Origin: Nostoc sp. CHAB 5844
GTDB taxonomy: Bacteria > Cyanobacteriota > Cyanobacteriia > Cyanobacteriales > Nostocaceae
Length of the DNA: 64,000 nucleotides
Direction: 5' to 3'
Assembly: GCF_020829595.1 (NCBI RefSeq)
Contig: NZ_JAIVFW010000036.1
Span: forward strand, 1-64,000
Both the position numbers and the translations under genes were made by a program. Shown piece after piece: positions 36,677 to 45,981 of this stretch. The notes below the pieces were generated by a model that was not told the origin of the DNA, did not search any database, and was given only the letters and a program-made list of their open reading frames with translations. Each line of letters opens with the position of its first letter. Within the stretch, counting starts at the first letter, position 1.

Positions 36677-38614
36677 ATGAGTCAAATACCTATTTTGCTG
36701 GAATCATCTATCTCCCGTCGTACACTGCTCAAGCTGTTCGGTGTCGGTACAATTGCAGGAGTCACAGGATACTCGCGGTTTACGAAACCACAACCAACGG
36801 TATTTCAAAAAGATACTTTCGATTTGCCACAAATATTAAATCAACCTAAAACTGTTGTCGTAATTGGTGGTGGTTTAGCAGGTTTAGCCTGTGCTTATGA
36901 ATTGAGTCAGCGGGGATTTATTGTCATACTGGTAGAAAAATCTCCGCAATTAGGTGGTAAAATTGCAAGTTGGCAAGTAGAAGCCGCTGGCGAAACTTTC
37001 ATGATGGAACATGGGTTTCATGGCTTTTTTCCCCAGTACTATAACCTGAATAGTTTAGTAGCAGAATTGGAGATAACTGATAATTTTCAATCACTAAATT
37101 TTTACTCTGTTGTTTATCAAGATTCTCAGTACAAACCAGAAGTATTTCGTCCCAGTCGCTCGGCTTTTCCTTGGAATATTATAGATTTAGCGATCGCATC
37201 TCCAAATCGTTTCCGTTGGGGAATAAATTTAACGAAAATCAAACATCTCCAAGTTTTCCAAGCTATCACTGGTTTTCAAAGAGAAAAAAATTATCAGCGA
37301 TTTGATAACATATCAGTTGCTGATTGGGTAGAAACGGAATTTCCTCAAGGTTTATACGATTTATATTTTCTGCCTTTTGCTAAATCTAGCTTGAATGCAC
37401 CAGATGTGATGAGTGTTGCAGAACTCATGCAGTTCTTCCACTTTTATTTTTTTGGCAACCCAGAAGGACTAGCTTTTAATGGTACAACAGACGATATGGG
37501 GACAAGTTTAGTCCAACCTATGGCTAAAGCAATCGTGCAGCAAGGCGGTAAAATTATCACCGATGCAACTGTAACTGAAGTTGTGGCTGTAGACGGGAAA
37601 ATTGCTGGCGTGAAATATAACGTTGGTAGTAATCAAAATCCTGTGCCGTTTAGAGTCAAACAAAATACTGCGATCGCTGATAACAAGATAGAATATTTTG
37701 GCACGGCTGATGAAGTATTCGCCTTACAATTAGGCAGTGAAATAGCGATTTCTCTCACGTGTACTCACCAAGGTTGTACTGTCCAAAAAGCAGAGGATGG
37801 CAAGTTTCAATGTCCTTGTCATGGAGCGGTTTTTGCTGCTGATGGTAAAGTTTTAAAAGGGCCTGCCAAACGAGATTTAGCTAAGTTCCAAGTAGTAGAA
37901 CGACATAGTGATGAAGTGCAACTGGTAGCTGTTAATCAAGAGTTAGCATTGCCAGAAAAACTACAAGCTGATTATTATGTTTTTGCTACCGATGTTCCGG
38001 GAGTGCAAAAATTATTTCAGCGAGTCAGTGGTGATGTCGATGCCACAGTGCGAAGTCAAGTAGAAAAGTTGAGTATTGCTGATCCTTTTGCTGTCTGTCG
38101 CTTTTGGTTTGACCGTGATTTTGATTGGAAACAAAGCAATTTTACATCTTTATCTGGCTACCAATTAACTGATAGCATCACTCTTTATCATCGCATTCAA
38201 CAACAATTTATTGAATGGTCACAACGTACTGGCGGTAGTGTTGTCGAATTACACGCTTACTGCTACAAAGAAAAACAATTTCCTACCCAAGAAGCTTTAT
38301 TTAAAACTTTTGAACAAGAACTTTATGCGATTGTTCCAGAGTTAAAACAAGCAAAAATATTACACCGAGAATTAGTCAATCAACATAACTTTTCAGGATA
38401 TCCACCTAATAGTTATGCCGAACGTCCCGAAACAAGTACTACTATTCCTAACTTAATATTTGCTGGCGATTGGGTGAAAATGCCTTTTCCCTGCGGCTTA
38501 ATGGAACGTGCTGTCAGTAGTGGTTTATTAGCTGCTAATGAGATTTTACATCGGGAAGGTTTGCAGAGGCGATCGCTGTTCTCTGTCAATCCTGAAGGAT
38601 TATTGCAAATATAA
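36677..38614 (+). CDS. Carotenoid-desaturase-like FAD oxidoreductase with an internal Rieske domain
   Basis: 645 residues. The N terminus ISRRTLLKLFG is a twin-arginine-type signal. An FAD fold follows (VVVIGGGLAGLACAYELSQ, then LVEKSPQLGGKIASW) as in phytoene-desaturase relatives. Residues about 345-405 are a Rieske [2Fe-2S] domain with CTHQGC and CPCHG cluster motifs, placed inside the flavoprotein sequence. The C terminus has LIFAGDWVKMPFPCGLMERAVSSG, the FAD-closing motif. Length and the FAD-plus-Rieske layout recall the CrtU/CruE group (aromatic carotenoid ring synthesis), but this is from memory and other desaturase-like enzymes are possible. It is divergent from the ABC-2 exporter. Confidence 0.82.
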   Translation: MSQIPILLESSISRRTLLKLFGVGTIAGVTGYSRFTKPQPTVFQKDTFDLPQILNQPKTVVVIGGGLAGLACAYELSQRGFIVILVEKSPQLGGKIASWQVEAAGETFMMEHGFHGFFPQYYNLNSLVAELEITDNFQSLNFYSVVYQDSQYKPEVFRPSRSAFPWNIIDLAIASPNRFRWGINLTKIKHLQVFQAITGFQREKNYQRFDNISVADWVETEFPQGLYDLYFLPFAKSSLNAPDVMSVAELMQFFHFYFFGNPEGLAFNGTTDDMGTSLVQPMAKAIVQQGGKIITDATVTEVVAVDGKIAGVKYNVGSNQNPVPFRVKQNTAIADNKIEYFGTADEVFALQLGSEIAISLTCTHQGCTVQKAEDGKFQCPCHGAVFAADGKVLKGPAKRDLAKFQVVERHSDEVQLVAVNQELALPEKLQADYYVFATDVPGVQKLFQRVSGDVDATVRSQVEKLSIADPFAVCRFWFDRDFDWKQSNFTSLSGYQLTDSITLYHRIQQQFIEWSQRTGGSVVELHAYCYKEKQFPTQEALFKTFEQELYAIVPELKQAKILHRELVNQHNFSGYPPNSYAERPETSTTIPNLIFAGDWVKMPFPCGLMERAVSSGLLAANEILHREGLQRRSLFSVNPEGLLQI

Positions 38615-38638
38615 TCAGCTATTTATCAATAGCTAACA

Positions 38639-38822
38639 AGATCCCCGACTTCTTTAAGGATGCTATTGGCGAATGGTGCGTATAACCCCTCACCTCACGA
38701 AATTTCGCCATCCCGCAGATGTAGAGACGTTGCATTGCAACGTCTCTACAAGCCATTTCGGGGGTAAACGAGAGGTATGACCCCCTATTCGCCAGGTGTA
38801 TTCTTTAAGAAGTTGGGGATCT
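38639..38822. repeat. GATCCCCGACTT palindrome split by an inserted element
   Basis: The left half (38639-38658) and right half (38801-38822) of the family palindrome are pushed apart by 142 bases. TTCTTTAAG, present once in intact copies, occurs at 38650-38658 and again at 38801-38809, a 9-base target-site duplication. Confidence 0.85.
38659..38800. mobile_element. 142-base MITE-like insertion containing a further palindrome
   Basis: Ends are imperfect inverted repeats (GCTATTGGCGAATGG and, reversed, CACCTGGCGAATAGG). Inside at 38720-38750 is a perfect palindrome TGTAGAGACGTTGCA-T-TGCAACGTCTCTACA, a family also found at 20310 and 51491. No coding capacity. Confidence 0.75.
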
Positions 38823-38974
38823 GAAGTTTTTTTGAGCTATCATCGGTTACAGATATAGCAAAGTGCTGAGTAGAAACTCAGTATTATCAAAGGTTTCAGC
38901 AACCAACATAGTCCTAACCTATGCTTCGACTGCTATATATTTAATTAAATAAATTTTCTCAGGAAACAGAATAA

Positions 38975-39403
38975 ATGAATAAGATGGGATTGGTAGTTGC
39001 AGCAGTTGTTACTATGTCATCATTGACTTTAGGAATGGTAGAAGATGTGCAAGCTGTTGTGAAGGAGCCAGTAAAATTAACTCAAGCTAATCAACCTGAA
39101 CAATCTGTACAGAAAACTTTTGCCAGTTTAATCAATGCTATCGAACAAAATAATTATACTAAATTTATATCTCAAGGAAATGCTGCTTTTAAAGAAGGCA
39201 TTACAAAACAAACATTTACACACGTTAGTGAACAATTAGTGCCTCGTCTCAAGAAAGGGTATTCGTCTGTTTTCTTAGGAAAACTAAATCAGCAAGGCTA
39301 TCAAGTTTACTTATGGAAATTGACATTTAAAGATGGCAGTGATGATGTTTTAGCTAGACTTAGCCTCAAAGATGGAAAAGTAGCTGGATTTTGGCTGAAT
39401 TAA
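38975..39403 (+). CDS. Exported small protein with an NTF2-like (DUF3887-type) domain
   Basis: 142 residues: a signal peptide (GLVVAAVVTMSSLTLGM, ending near VQA) and one domain with FASLINAIEQNNYTKFISQG, GYSSVFLGKLNQQGYQVYLW and LARLSLKDGKVAGFWLN. This matches the helix-plus-curved-sheet pattern of exported NTF2-like/DUF3887 proteins that report growth or stress in other bacteria. No enzymatic residues are evident. It is monocistronic. Confidence 0.75.
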   Translation: MNKMGLVVAAVVTMSSLTLGMVEDVQAVVKEPVKLTQANQPEQSVQKTFASLINAIEQNNYTKFISQGNAAFKEGITKQTFTHVSEQLVPRLKKGYSSVFLGKLNQQGYQVYLWKLTFKDGSDDVLARLSLKDGKVAGFWLN

Positions 39404-39478
39404 GGAACTTCCAGCACATAAAATCTACAACTAATAGTGGTACTGTACCTTTTATGCTGGAGATGGGTAATTTCTGTT

Positions 39479-40429
39479 GTGGGTGAGACTGTGTTTTTCA
39501 GCGTTGTGATACCAACTTACAATCGCCTGCCGATTTTAGAAAAGTGCCTTCGAGCCTTGGAAATGCAGGAATTGAGTGCGACAACTACGGTTATTAGTTA
39601 CGAAATTGTCTTGGTAGATGATGGTTCTACGGATGGAACCTTAGAGTGGTTGGCAGCACATAAACAAGAGTTTCCCCATGTGCGATGCTTTCAGCAAGGC
39701 CATGCTGGCCCCGCTGCGGCGCGGAATTTGGGGGTAGAACAGGCACTAGGAGATACAATCATATTTATCGATAGCGATTTAGTAGTACTGAAAAACTTTC
39801 TGCAAGCTCACGCTGATGCATTATTGCAGGGAAAAGAGAAATTAGGTAGCGATCGCTTTTTTACTTACGGTGCAGTAATTAATACCTGCAACTTCGAGAA
39901 TCCTACTGCTGAACCTTATAAAATTACAGATTTCTCTGCGGCTTTTTTTGCTACAGGTAACGTCGCTATTCCTAAACATTGGTTAGAAAAAGCCGGACTA
40001 TTTGATACCAGTTTTCAACTGTATGGTTGGGAAGATTTGGAATTAGGTGTGAGGCTAAAAAATCTGGGTTTAAAACTTATCAAATGTCCACAAGCAGTTG
40101 GTTATCACTGGCATCCGCCATTTAATTTAGAACAAATTCCTAACTTAATAGAAAAAGAAATTCAACGCGGACGCATGGGAGTTTTGTTTTATCAAAAGCA
40201 TCCCACTTGGGAGGTGCGAATGATGATTCAAATGACATGGCTGCATCGCTTATTGTGGGGTATTCTCTCACTAAATGGACTACTGAATGAACGTACGATG
40301 GCTCCATTTTTAAGCTGGCTGATTAAATCAGGTAAACCCCAATTAGCTTTAGAAGTAGCCAGGATTTTTCTCAATTGGTACAACGTCAAAGGCGTGTATG
40401 AAGCTTATGCAAAGGGTGTTGGGGAGTAG
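39479..40429 (+). CDS. Family 2 glycosyltransferase
   Basis: About 316 residues. FSVVIPTYNR opens the GT-A fold, VLVDDGSTDGT binds UDP-sugar, IIFIDSDLVV supplies the DxD metal site, and YGWEDLELGVRLKNLGLKL is the ED acceptor/catalytic motif. It transfers a sugar to a lipid, polysaccharide or protein acceptor that cannot be inferred. There is no ATG at the N terminus; GTG 39479 sits just before the fold, and GTG 39437 is an upstream alternative. Confidence 0.88.
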   Translation: MGETVFFSVVIPTYNRLPILEKCLRALEMQELSATTTVISYEIVLVDDGSTDGTLEWLAAHKQEFPHVRCFQQGHAGPAAARNLGVEQALGDTIIFIDSDLVVLKNFLQAHADALLQGKEKLGSDRFFTYGAVINTCNFENPTAEPYKITDFSAAFFATGNVAIPKHWLEKAGLFDTSFQLYGWEDLELGVRLKNLGLKLIKCPQAVGYHWHPPFNLEQIPNLIEKEIQRGRMGVLFYQKHPTWEVRMMIQMTWLHRLLWGILSLNGLLNERTMAPFLSWLIKSGKPQLALEVARIFLNWYNVKGVYEAYAKGVGE

Positions 40430-40451
40430 AGAGTGGGAAAAACCTTTATTA

Positions 40452-40681
40452 GAGGATGTCTGAAAAGTAATGGGCGAATATAATTCGCTACTATACAAAC
40501 GAAGTCCGCCTACGCGGACTAATAGAGAATTAAAGTTTTTGAACCCGCGTAGGCGGTGAGACCAGTGCTGCGGGAGGGTTTCCCTCCGCAGGCAACTGGC
40601 GAACCCGGAGGGGTGAGAGTCTGTGTAGCCGCGACTTCAGTCGCAAAGGCTAGTATGAAATGAGACTTCTCAGACATCCTC
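40452..40681. mobile_element. MITE-like element with GAGGATGTCTGA ends
   Basis: 230 bases bounded by GAGGATGTCTGA and TCAGACATCCTC (perfect 12-base inverted repeat). Inside is GC-rich palindromic filler (GAACCCGCGTAGGCGG, GGAGGGTTTCCCTCC). A lone end-like sequence occurs at about 17026. No reading frame of note. Confidence 0.7.
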
Positions 40682-40797
40682 TTAGGTGAGGTAGGGTGTA
40701 AGGATGCAAGGGTGTAGGGTGTAAGGAGATGGTATTCCTCACACTCCTAAACCCATTCAGAAATAAGGCTTTACACTCAGCACTCTCTTTCTTGTAC

Positions 40798-40817
40798 AGA
40801 CGCGATTAATCGCGTCT
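40798..40817. terminator. Perfect palindrome downstream of the aldolase gene
   Basis: AGACGCGATTAATCGCGTCT is a 20-base perfect palindrome directly abutting the aldolase stop codon. It is a likely transcript end or repeat; there is no U tract on the minus strand. Confidence 0.45.
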
Positions 40818-41462
40818 CTATATTGGCTGTAAAATCCCGCGTCCATTTTCGGCAAATTCATCAATAGTTTGCGCTGAAAGTTCGTGATTAGTCATAGATT
40901 GCAACATTGCCAAAGGTAATGTGAGATGATGAGCGCCAGCTTGTAGGGATGCGACTGCTTCTTGGGGAGATTTGATGCTGGCTGCCATAATTTCGGTGTT
41001 GCTTCCCTTCACCACACTCGCCATCTCGCGTACTAATGCTACTCCATCACCTAACAGTCTAGTGGCACGGTTGACGTAAGCGATCGCATATTTTGCCCCT
41101 GCTTCTTGAGAGACGGCTGCTTGCGCTGCACTATATATAGCTGTGACTGCACAAGGAATTTCTGGTGCTAGTTCAGCCACTACCTGAAAGCCAACCAAGG
41201 AAGCGGGAATTTTCAAGACTGCTTGTTGTCCAATTAAGGCAAAGGCAGCTCTTGCTTCTGCGACCATTTCCTCAAATTCCGCTGCCATCAATTGATAAAA
41301 TACAGGCCCTGTAGTTAATTGTGTCAGTTGTTTGAGTGTAGTCTCGACAGGTAATGGGCTTTTAGCTAATAATGTTGGGTTAGTAGTGATGCCTTTTACC
41401 CAACCTAATTTTTTAGCAGCTTCCGCCTCCGCTGCGATCGCTGAGTCCAAAAATAAGCTCAC
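40818..41462 (-). CDS. Transaldolase/fructose-6-phosphate aldolase-like enzyme
   Basis: 214 residues, the short TalC/MipB form of a TIM barrel. KGITTNPTLLAKS is the N-terminal family motif, and VLKIPAS carries the Schiff-base Lys84. YVNRATRLLGDG and IMAASIKSPQEAVASLQAGAHHLTLP complete the barrel. It either moves a dihydroxyacetone unit between sugar phosphates or cleaves fructose-6-phosphate; the sequence alone does not decide. The ATG at 41462 gives the standard start (MSLFLDSA). Confidence 0.9.
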   Translation of the reverse strand: MSLFLDSAIAAEAEAAKKLGWVKGITTNPTLLAKSPLPVETTLKQLTQLTTGPVFYQLMAAEFEEMVAEARAAFALIGQQAVLKIPASLVGFQVVAELAPEIPCAVTAIYSAAQAAVSQEAGAKYAIAYVNRATRLLGDGVALVREMASVVKGSNTEIMAASIKSPQEAVASLQAGAHHLTLPLAMLQSMTNHELSAQTIDEFAENGRGILQPI

Positions 41463-41962
41463 TGAATCTACTTTCCTTAATGTGCCATCGCTGGCATCAT
41501 ACCAATTTTGGCTGTGAATTCTATATTCTATTAGATAGACTCTACTATTTTCAATAACTTATCTGTTAAAAGCTGAGTTGCATTCACTAGGTTTCAAAAG
41601 ATGATTTTGTGCTGCATTATCTAGGTTTTTATAGTTTTTATATATAATGTAAATTTTTGTATAACGATATAACTTTTATTTAAAGAGGAATTTTTTATCA
41701 ATTGTTAATTTATTGTTTACTTTTAGGTATTACTTTATTAAGCATATTAGAAGTAATACTGGGATTAAAAATTTACAATGATAAAGGGCGATCGCTACTT
41801 CTGTGATTGACGATTGTAGAAAACATCAAGCTGCTGAAATAGCTAAAAAGTAATTGGTACAAAAGTAATAATGAGTGAGATTTTTCATCTCATAAATCTC
41901 TGGTAGTGTAATTAGCGTAACTAATCAATAAAAATCAACAACATATCTTCGAGGTTTAGACT
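41463..41962. other. Intergenic region before carbonic anhydrase
   Basis: 500 bases, AT-rich, between divergent genes. No gene, hairpin family or operator that I could support. Confidence 0.4.
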
Positions 41963-42598
41963 ATGAGACATCAAAGCATTGAAGAAATCCTCAGAAATAA
42001 TCGGGCTTGGGCTGCACAAAAACAAGCTCAAGACGGCCATTACTTTCAAGAATTGGCATCTGGACAAAAACCGCCCTATCTCTACATTGGTTGTTCCGAC
42101 AGTCGTCTAGCTTTAACTCGATTTACTGGTACAGAACCCGGAGAGTTATTTGTCCATCGCAATATTGCTAATCAAGTTTGTCTTACAGATATTAACTTTT
42201 TATCTATTCTAGATTACGCAATTACCCATCTTGAAGTAAAGTACATTATTGTTTCTGGTCACTACGGTTGTGGTGGAATTAAAGCAGCTTTAGAAGGCAG
42301 AACAACCGGACTTATAGATAATTGGGTAAATCCAATTCGAGAAACTTATTTACAAAACCAAGATGAAATTGATGCCTTGCCCACACAAGAACAACGCTGG
42401 AATCGTTTAGCAGAATTGAACGTGGTCATGCAAATAAAAAATCTCTACCAAACTTCTATTATGCGTCAGGCTCTACAAGAAGGAAGAGCGCCGGAAGTTC
42501 ATGGTTGGATTGTAGATATAAGTACAGGGTTGATTAAAGATTTGCATATTTTAACCCAACAATGGCATCTACGCTCATTAGCGCTGGCTGCAATTTGA
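41963..42598 (+). CDS. Beta-class carbonic anhydrase
   Basis: 211 residues. The zinc ligands Cys44, His100 and Cys103 lie in YIGCSDSR and VSGHYGCGG, and the Asp46-Arg48 dyad is present. It interconverts CO2 and bicarbonate. Shorter than carboxysomal CcaA (no C-terminal extension) and without a signal peptide, so probably a cytoplasmic housekeeping form. GAGG precedes the ATG by 9 bases. It is monocistronic. Confidence 0.93.
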   Translation: MRHQSIEEILRNNRAWAAQKQAQDGHYFQELASGQKPPYLYIGCSDSRLALTRFTGTEPGELFVHRNIANQVCLTDINFLSILDYAITHLEVKYIIVSGHYGCGGIKAALEGRTTGLIDNWVNPIRETYLQNQDEIDALPTQEQRWNRLAELNVVMQIKNLYQTSIMRQALQEGRAPEVHGWIVDISTGLIKDLHILTQQWHLRSLALAAI

Positions 42599-42683
42599 GG
42601 GTAAAAATATTTCTGACCGGATTAATTGAGTGCAAAATTGCCATAATCTATTACACTTTTTTAACCCGGTCAGTTGAGCAAAA

Positions 42684-44022
42684 TTAATAAAAACTTCCTG
42701 ATTTACGATGTTCAATAGCAGTCATCCCATCATTTGTTAACATTTCTCCTTTATCTACAACTGCATAAATTAACCATCTGTCTCCACATTCAAGTTGATT
42801 TTGGACTGTGCATTCTAAATAAGCTAATGCGTCATTAAGAATTAAACAACCATTAGCAGCAGTTTGGGTCGAGAGATGAGCAAATTGGTTATCTCCTGAA
42901 GTGCGGCGACGGGAAAAATAGCGCCGCACATTTCTACCTTCTTTGAGAATATTCAGCACAAATTTATCGCCAGGATGACGCATCAAATCAGCATTTTGCT
43001 CTTGGGAAATCGCAATCATAATTCCTGGTGGATTAAAAGTTGCCTGTGATACCCAAGAAGTTAAGATGCCTCTGTGGGTGTTTTGATCACAAGTAGTGAC
43101 AACACATAAGGAACCAACTATTCGCCCTACAGCTTGTTCGGTACGGTCTACTTGCGCTTCTGTAACTGCTTGACGGGGAACACGCAGTTTTTTAGTTTTC
43201 TTCAAAGTTTGGGCAAAGGTTGCACCCGCAGTTGCACATTGTTGCAGAACCTCAGCAGTAGGGCTAAAGCGCACTCGAATTGTTTCAAACCCTAAACCAT
43301 AATTGGCATCTTTGAGTTTGCTTTCTAATAAATCAATGGCTTCGCCACTCCAACCGTAGGAACCAAAAACACCCGCTAATTTAGTTTTTGCAGCTGTTGA
43401 CAAAACTATTCCCAAGGCTGTTTGAATTTGCGTTGGTGCATGACCGCCTAAAGTGGGTGAACCAATAATAAATCCATCACAAGCTTCGATAAGGCGAGTA
43501 ATTTCTGCTGTATCTGCTAGTTCGCAGTCAATGGACTCAACATTGATGCCATTTTGAATCAATCCTTGAGCGATCGCATTCGCTACAATTGCCGTATTCC
43601 CATAAGCAGAAGCATACAGTAAAGCAACGCTAAATTCTGGCAATTTTTGACCTTGACACCATTGGCGGTAATCGTAAGTAAAACGACTCAGGCTGTAACG
43701 CACAACTGGGCCATGCGCCGGAGCATAATATCTTGTGCCTAACGCTGTCAACTTATCTAAGGCAACTTCAACTTGTTTAGCTTGGGATGCATGAATACAC
43801 TCAAAATAGTAACGGCGTTCTGCATCTAACTTTTTCCAGTCTTCATCAAAAAGGGTATCTTCGCAGATATTCTCGCCAAAAAATTTGTCTGTTTTGGCGA
43901 GAATATTCAACTTCAAATTTCAGTCTTTCCCAAGTACGCGATCGCAAAATTAGCGTATTTTGTCCAATTTCTGCAACCTGGACATCTCTAGAACAACTGG
44001 GTGTGATAGTAACAATAGACAT
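42684..44022 (-). pseudogene. Flavodiiron protein (Flv) gene with an internal deletion and frameshift
   Basis: The true 5' end is at 44022: MSIVTITPSCSRDVQVAEIG then RSRTWERLKFEVEYS is the Flv N terminus. It then shifts by one frame and stops near 43857. The rest (from 43916) resumes at TDKFFGENICEDTLFDEDW, about 160 residues later in the family, and continues through PAHGPVVRYS, the flavodoxin domain (about 95-245 of that frame) and the flavin-reductase domain to the stop. The missing part is most of the beta-lactamase-like domain with the diiron ligands HxExD and others; only the last His remains. A perfect 15-base inverted repeat (43867-43881/43892-43906) sits at the junction. Intact Flv proteins are about 570 residues and reduce O2 in photoprotection. 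A 410-residue product could still be made. Confidence 0.85.
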
Positions 44023-44287
44023 AGTAACTTCTTAAGAAGTCTGAAGTGTGAAGTCTGAAGTGTGAAATATAATACTTTAGAGACTTCCAAGAAATAAATT
44101 GACCATCCCACAAGAAAATTTTGGACGTTTTTTATCTGGAGTGGATGTGCTTACTCTTATATTGAACTGTTATTTCCAATTGGTAAAATGCCAATTTCTA
44201 AAGATACCCATCAGAAAGATTTATTCATTATTAAGATGGGTTTAGCATTGTCATAAATCAATGTTTATCATTAGTTTTTGAATGGCA

Positions 44288-44320
44288 AGATCCCCGACTT
44301 CTTTAAGAAGTCGGGGATCT
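44288..44320. repeat. Intact GATCCCCGACTT palindrome
   Basis: AGATCCCCGACTTCTT-T-AAGAAGTCGGGGATCT, a perfect 16-bp stem. It is the intact form of the copy split at 38639. It lies 32 bases before the ACC-deaminase-like start and so could affect its leader. The rest of the 44023-44352 gap has only GAAGTCTGAAGTGTG-type short direct repeats. Confidence 0.85.
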
Positions 44321-44352
44321 GAAAATCACGAGGATCGCAATATTAAGTCTTC

Positions 44353-45279
44353 ATGTCTTCAATCTTTCTTCCGCCTCCTACACAGCAGATTCATAGCCAC
44401 ATCACCCAAAATGCTGGTGTGGAATTGTCTGTGCTGCGCCTCGACCTCATGCACCCTTGGGTTAACGGGAATAAGTGGTTTAAGTTGAAATACAATCTTT
44501 TAGAGGCTAAAAAGATGAATTTTAATACGCTGCTGACATTTGGCGGTGCTTATTCCAACCACATTTTTGCCACCGCCGCCGCAGGTAAATTATTTGGATT
44601 CCACACAATTGGTGTTATCCGTGGTGAGGAAAGACTACCACAGAATCCGACGTTGAGTTTTGCTGTACAACAAAGTATGCAACTGGTATATTGCGATCGC
44701 ACCAGTTACAAACAACGCAACACCCCAGAATTACACGCACAACTGAGAGAACACTACGGTGAAATATTTATTATTCCTGAAGGTGGAAGTAACTTGAACG
44801 GTGTGCGCGGCTGCACAGAAATACTCAAAGAAACTGGAGACTTTGATGTTATCTGCATTGCTTGCGGTACAGGTACTACTTTTGCTGGTATTTTACTTTC
44901 ACTAGCTCAAAAGCAAAGAGCGATTGCTTTTCCTATCCTCAAGAATGGTGAATTTCTGCAAACAGAAATTGCAACTTTATGGCAAAGTTATCTTGCTGCT
45001 GGTTTACTAGCACCAAATAATTCTCCACCGTCTTGGGAATTAATCTGCAATTATCACTTCGGCGGTTATGCCAAAGTCAACAATGAACTGCTGAAGTTCA
45101 CCCAGCAATTTCAACAAACCCACGGTATACCTTTAGATTACGTATACACTGCCAAGATGTTTTATGGTGTGATGGATTTATTAAAGCAGGGGTTTTTTAG
45201 CAAAGGCGATCGCATCCTACTTATTCACACTGGTGGTTTACAAGGAAATTTAGGTATGCAGCAAAGGTTAATTATTTAA
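44353..45279 (+). CDS. PLP enzyme of the ACC deaminase/D-cysteine desulfhydrase family
   Basis: 308 residues, fold type II PLP enzyme. NKWFKLKYNLLEA holds the PLP Lys, FGGAYSNHIFATAAAG the Ser-Asn-His phosphate and substrate loop, and CGTGTTFAG the PLP-phosphate cup. IPEGGSNLNGVRG and LLIHTGGLQGN are also typical. The family either opens 1-aminocyclopropane-1-carboxylate (the plant ethylene precursor) or releases H2S from D-cysteine; most bacterial members are D-cysteine desulfhydrases, and the deciding residues cannot be aligned reliably by eye. It is monocistronic. Confidence 0.85.
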   Translation: MSSIFLPPPTQQIHSHITQNAGVELSVLRLDLMHPWVNGNKWFKLKYNLLEAKKMNFNTLLTFGGAYSNHIFATAAAGKLFGFHTIGVIRGEERLPQNPTLSFAVQQSMQLVYCDRTSYKQRNTPELHAQLREHYGEIFIIPEGGSNLNGVRGCTEILKETGDFDVICIACGTGTTFAGILLSLAQKQRAIAFPILKNGEFLQTEIATLWQSYLAAGLLAPNNSPPSWELICNYHFGGYAKVNNELLKFTQQFQQTHGIPLDYVYTAKMFYGVMDLLKQGFFSKGDRILLIHTGGLQGNLGMQQRLII

Positions 45280-45462
45280 GGTACACCTGGAAATAGACAA
45301 GCAAAAGACTTTTAGCTCTGTTACCTGTCGCCTGCTATACAAAAAAACAAAGAGTCAGTGCTACTAACAGCAGCACTGAATTTTGCATATACATTCTGAT
45401 TCTGAATTCTGGATTCTGACTCCTGAATTCTACTGTATGATAATTATTCTATTTTTTGCATA

Positions 45463-45981
45463 TCAATTCCTAATCGGCACTCTGAGCATGAGAGCGCCCA
45501 CCCAGTCAGACGTAGGGCCTACTGGAAAATTAACATGGCAAAGCGCACACTCCGCCCTAAAATTGCTGAGGGGAATCGAGCGGCGATAGTACCATTTATC
45601 TTCTACCTTTTGGACGGTTGCGTATGCCTGTCCTCCTGCCAAGTCCAGATTGTTTGCCTGACGCTCGAAGCTATCACGGGGGCGATCGCTTTCCCGCAGT
45701 GGGCTAAGAGTACCAACCAGTCGCATATCTTTGTTCTGATCGTTAAATATCAGTGAGATAGAATGCTTACCCTGTTCTACGTTCTCTGGTGTCGTTTCGT
45801 TAAACTCCTGTGTTAGCGCCGCGAACAATGTATTGAGCATCAGATCACTCGTTTCTTGGGCAAACTCAATCTGCGTATTTGTGGGTGGAATATCAAAACC
45901 ACGGGCAATTGTCGTGAAGCCGAACCCCATGACAAGACTCAGCAGAATAATCCCATAGCTGACTAGCTTTCTCAGACGCAT
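45463..45981 (-). CDS. Tll0287-like exported c-type heme protein (DUF3365)
   Basis: 172 residues. A signal peptide (YGIILLSLVMGFGFTTIARG) precedes a single domain ending with FRAECALCHVNFPVG, where CALCH is a covalent heme attachment site. DUF3365 domains bind one heme and are thought to sense redox state or gas at membranes, here as a stand-alone periplasmic or lumenal protein. Start at ATG 45981. No electron-transfer partner is adjacent. Confidence 0.82.
   Translation of the reverse strand: MRLRKLVSYGIILLSLVMGFGFTTIARGFDIPPTNTQIEFAQETSDLMLNTLFAALTQEFNETTPENVEQGKHSISLIFNDQNKDMRLVGTLSPLRESDRPRDSFERQANNLDLAGGQAYATVQKVEDKWYYRRSIPLSNFRAECALCHVNFPVGPTSDWVGALMLRVPIRN

Noticed and set aside
36507-36677. 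57-residue extension of the ABC-2 permease
   Set aside because: It would start at the first base of the divergent desaturase gene and has no hydrophobic or conserved features.
45383-45756. Plus-strand frames opposite the DUF3365 gene
   Set aside because: They are antisense to a well-supported exported heme protein and show no domain.
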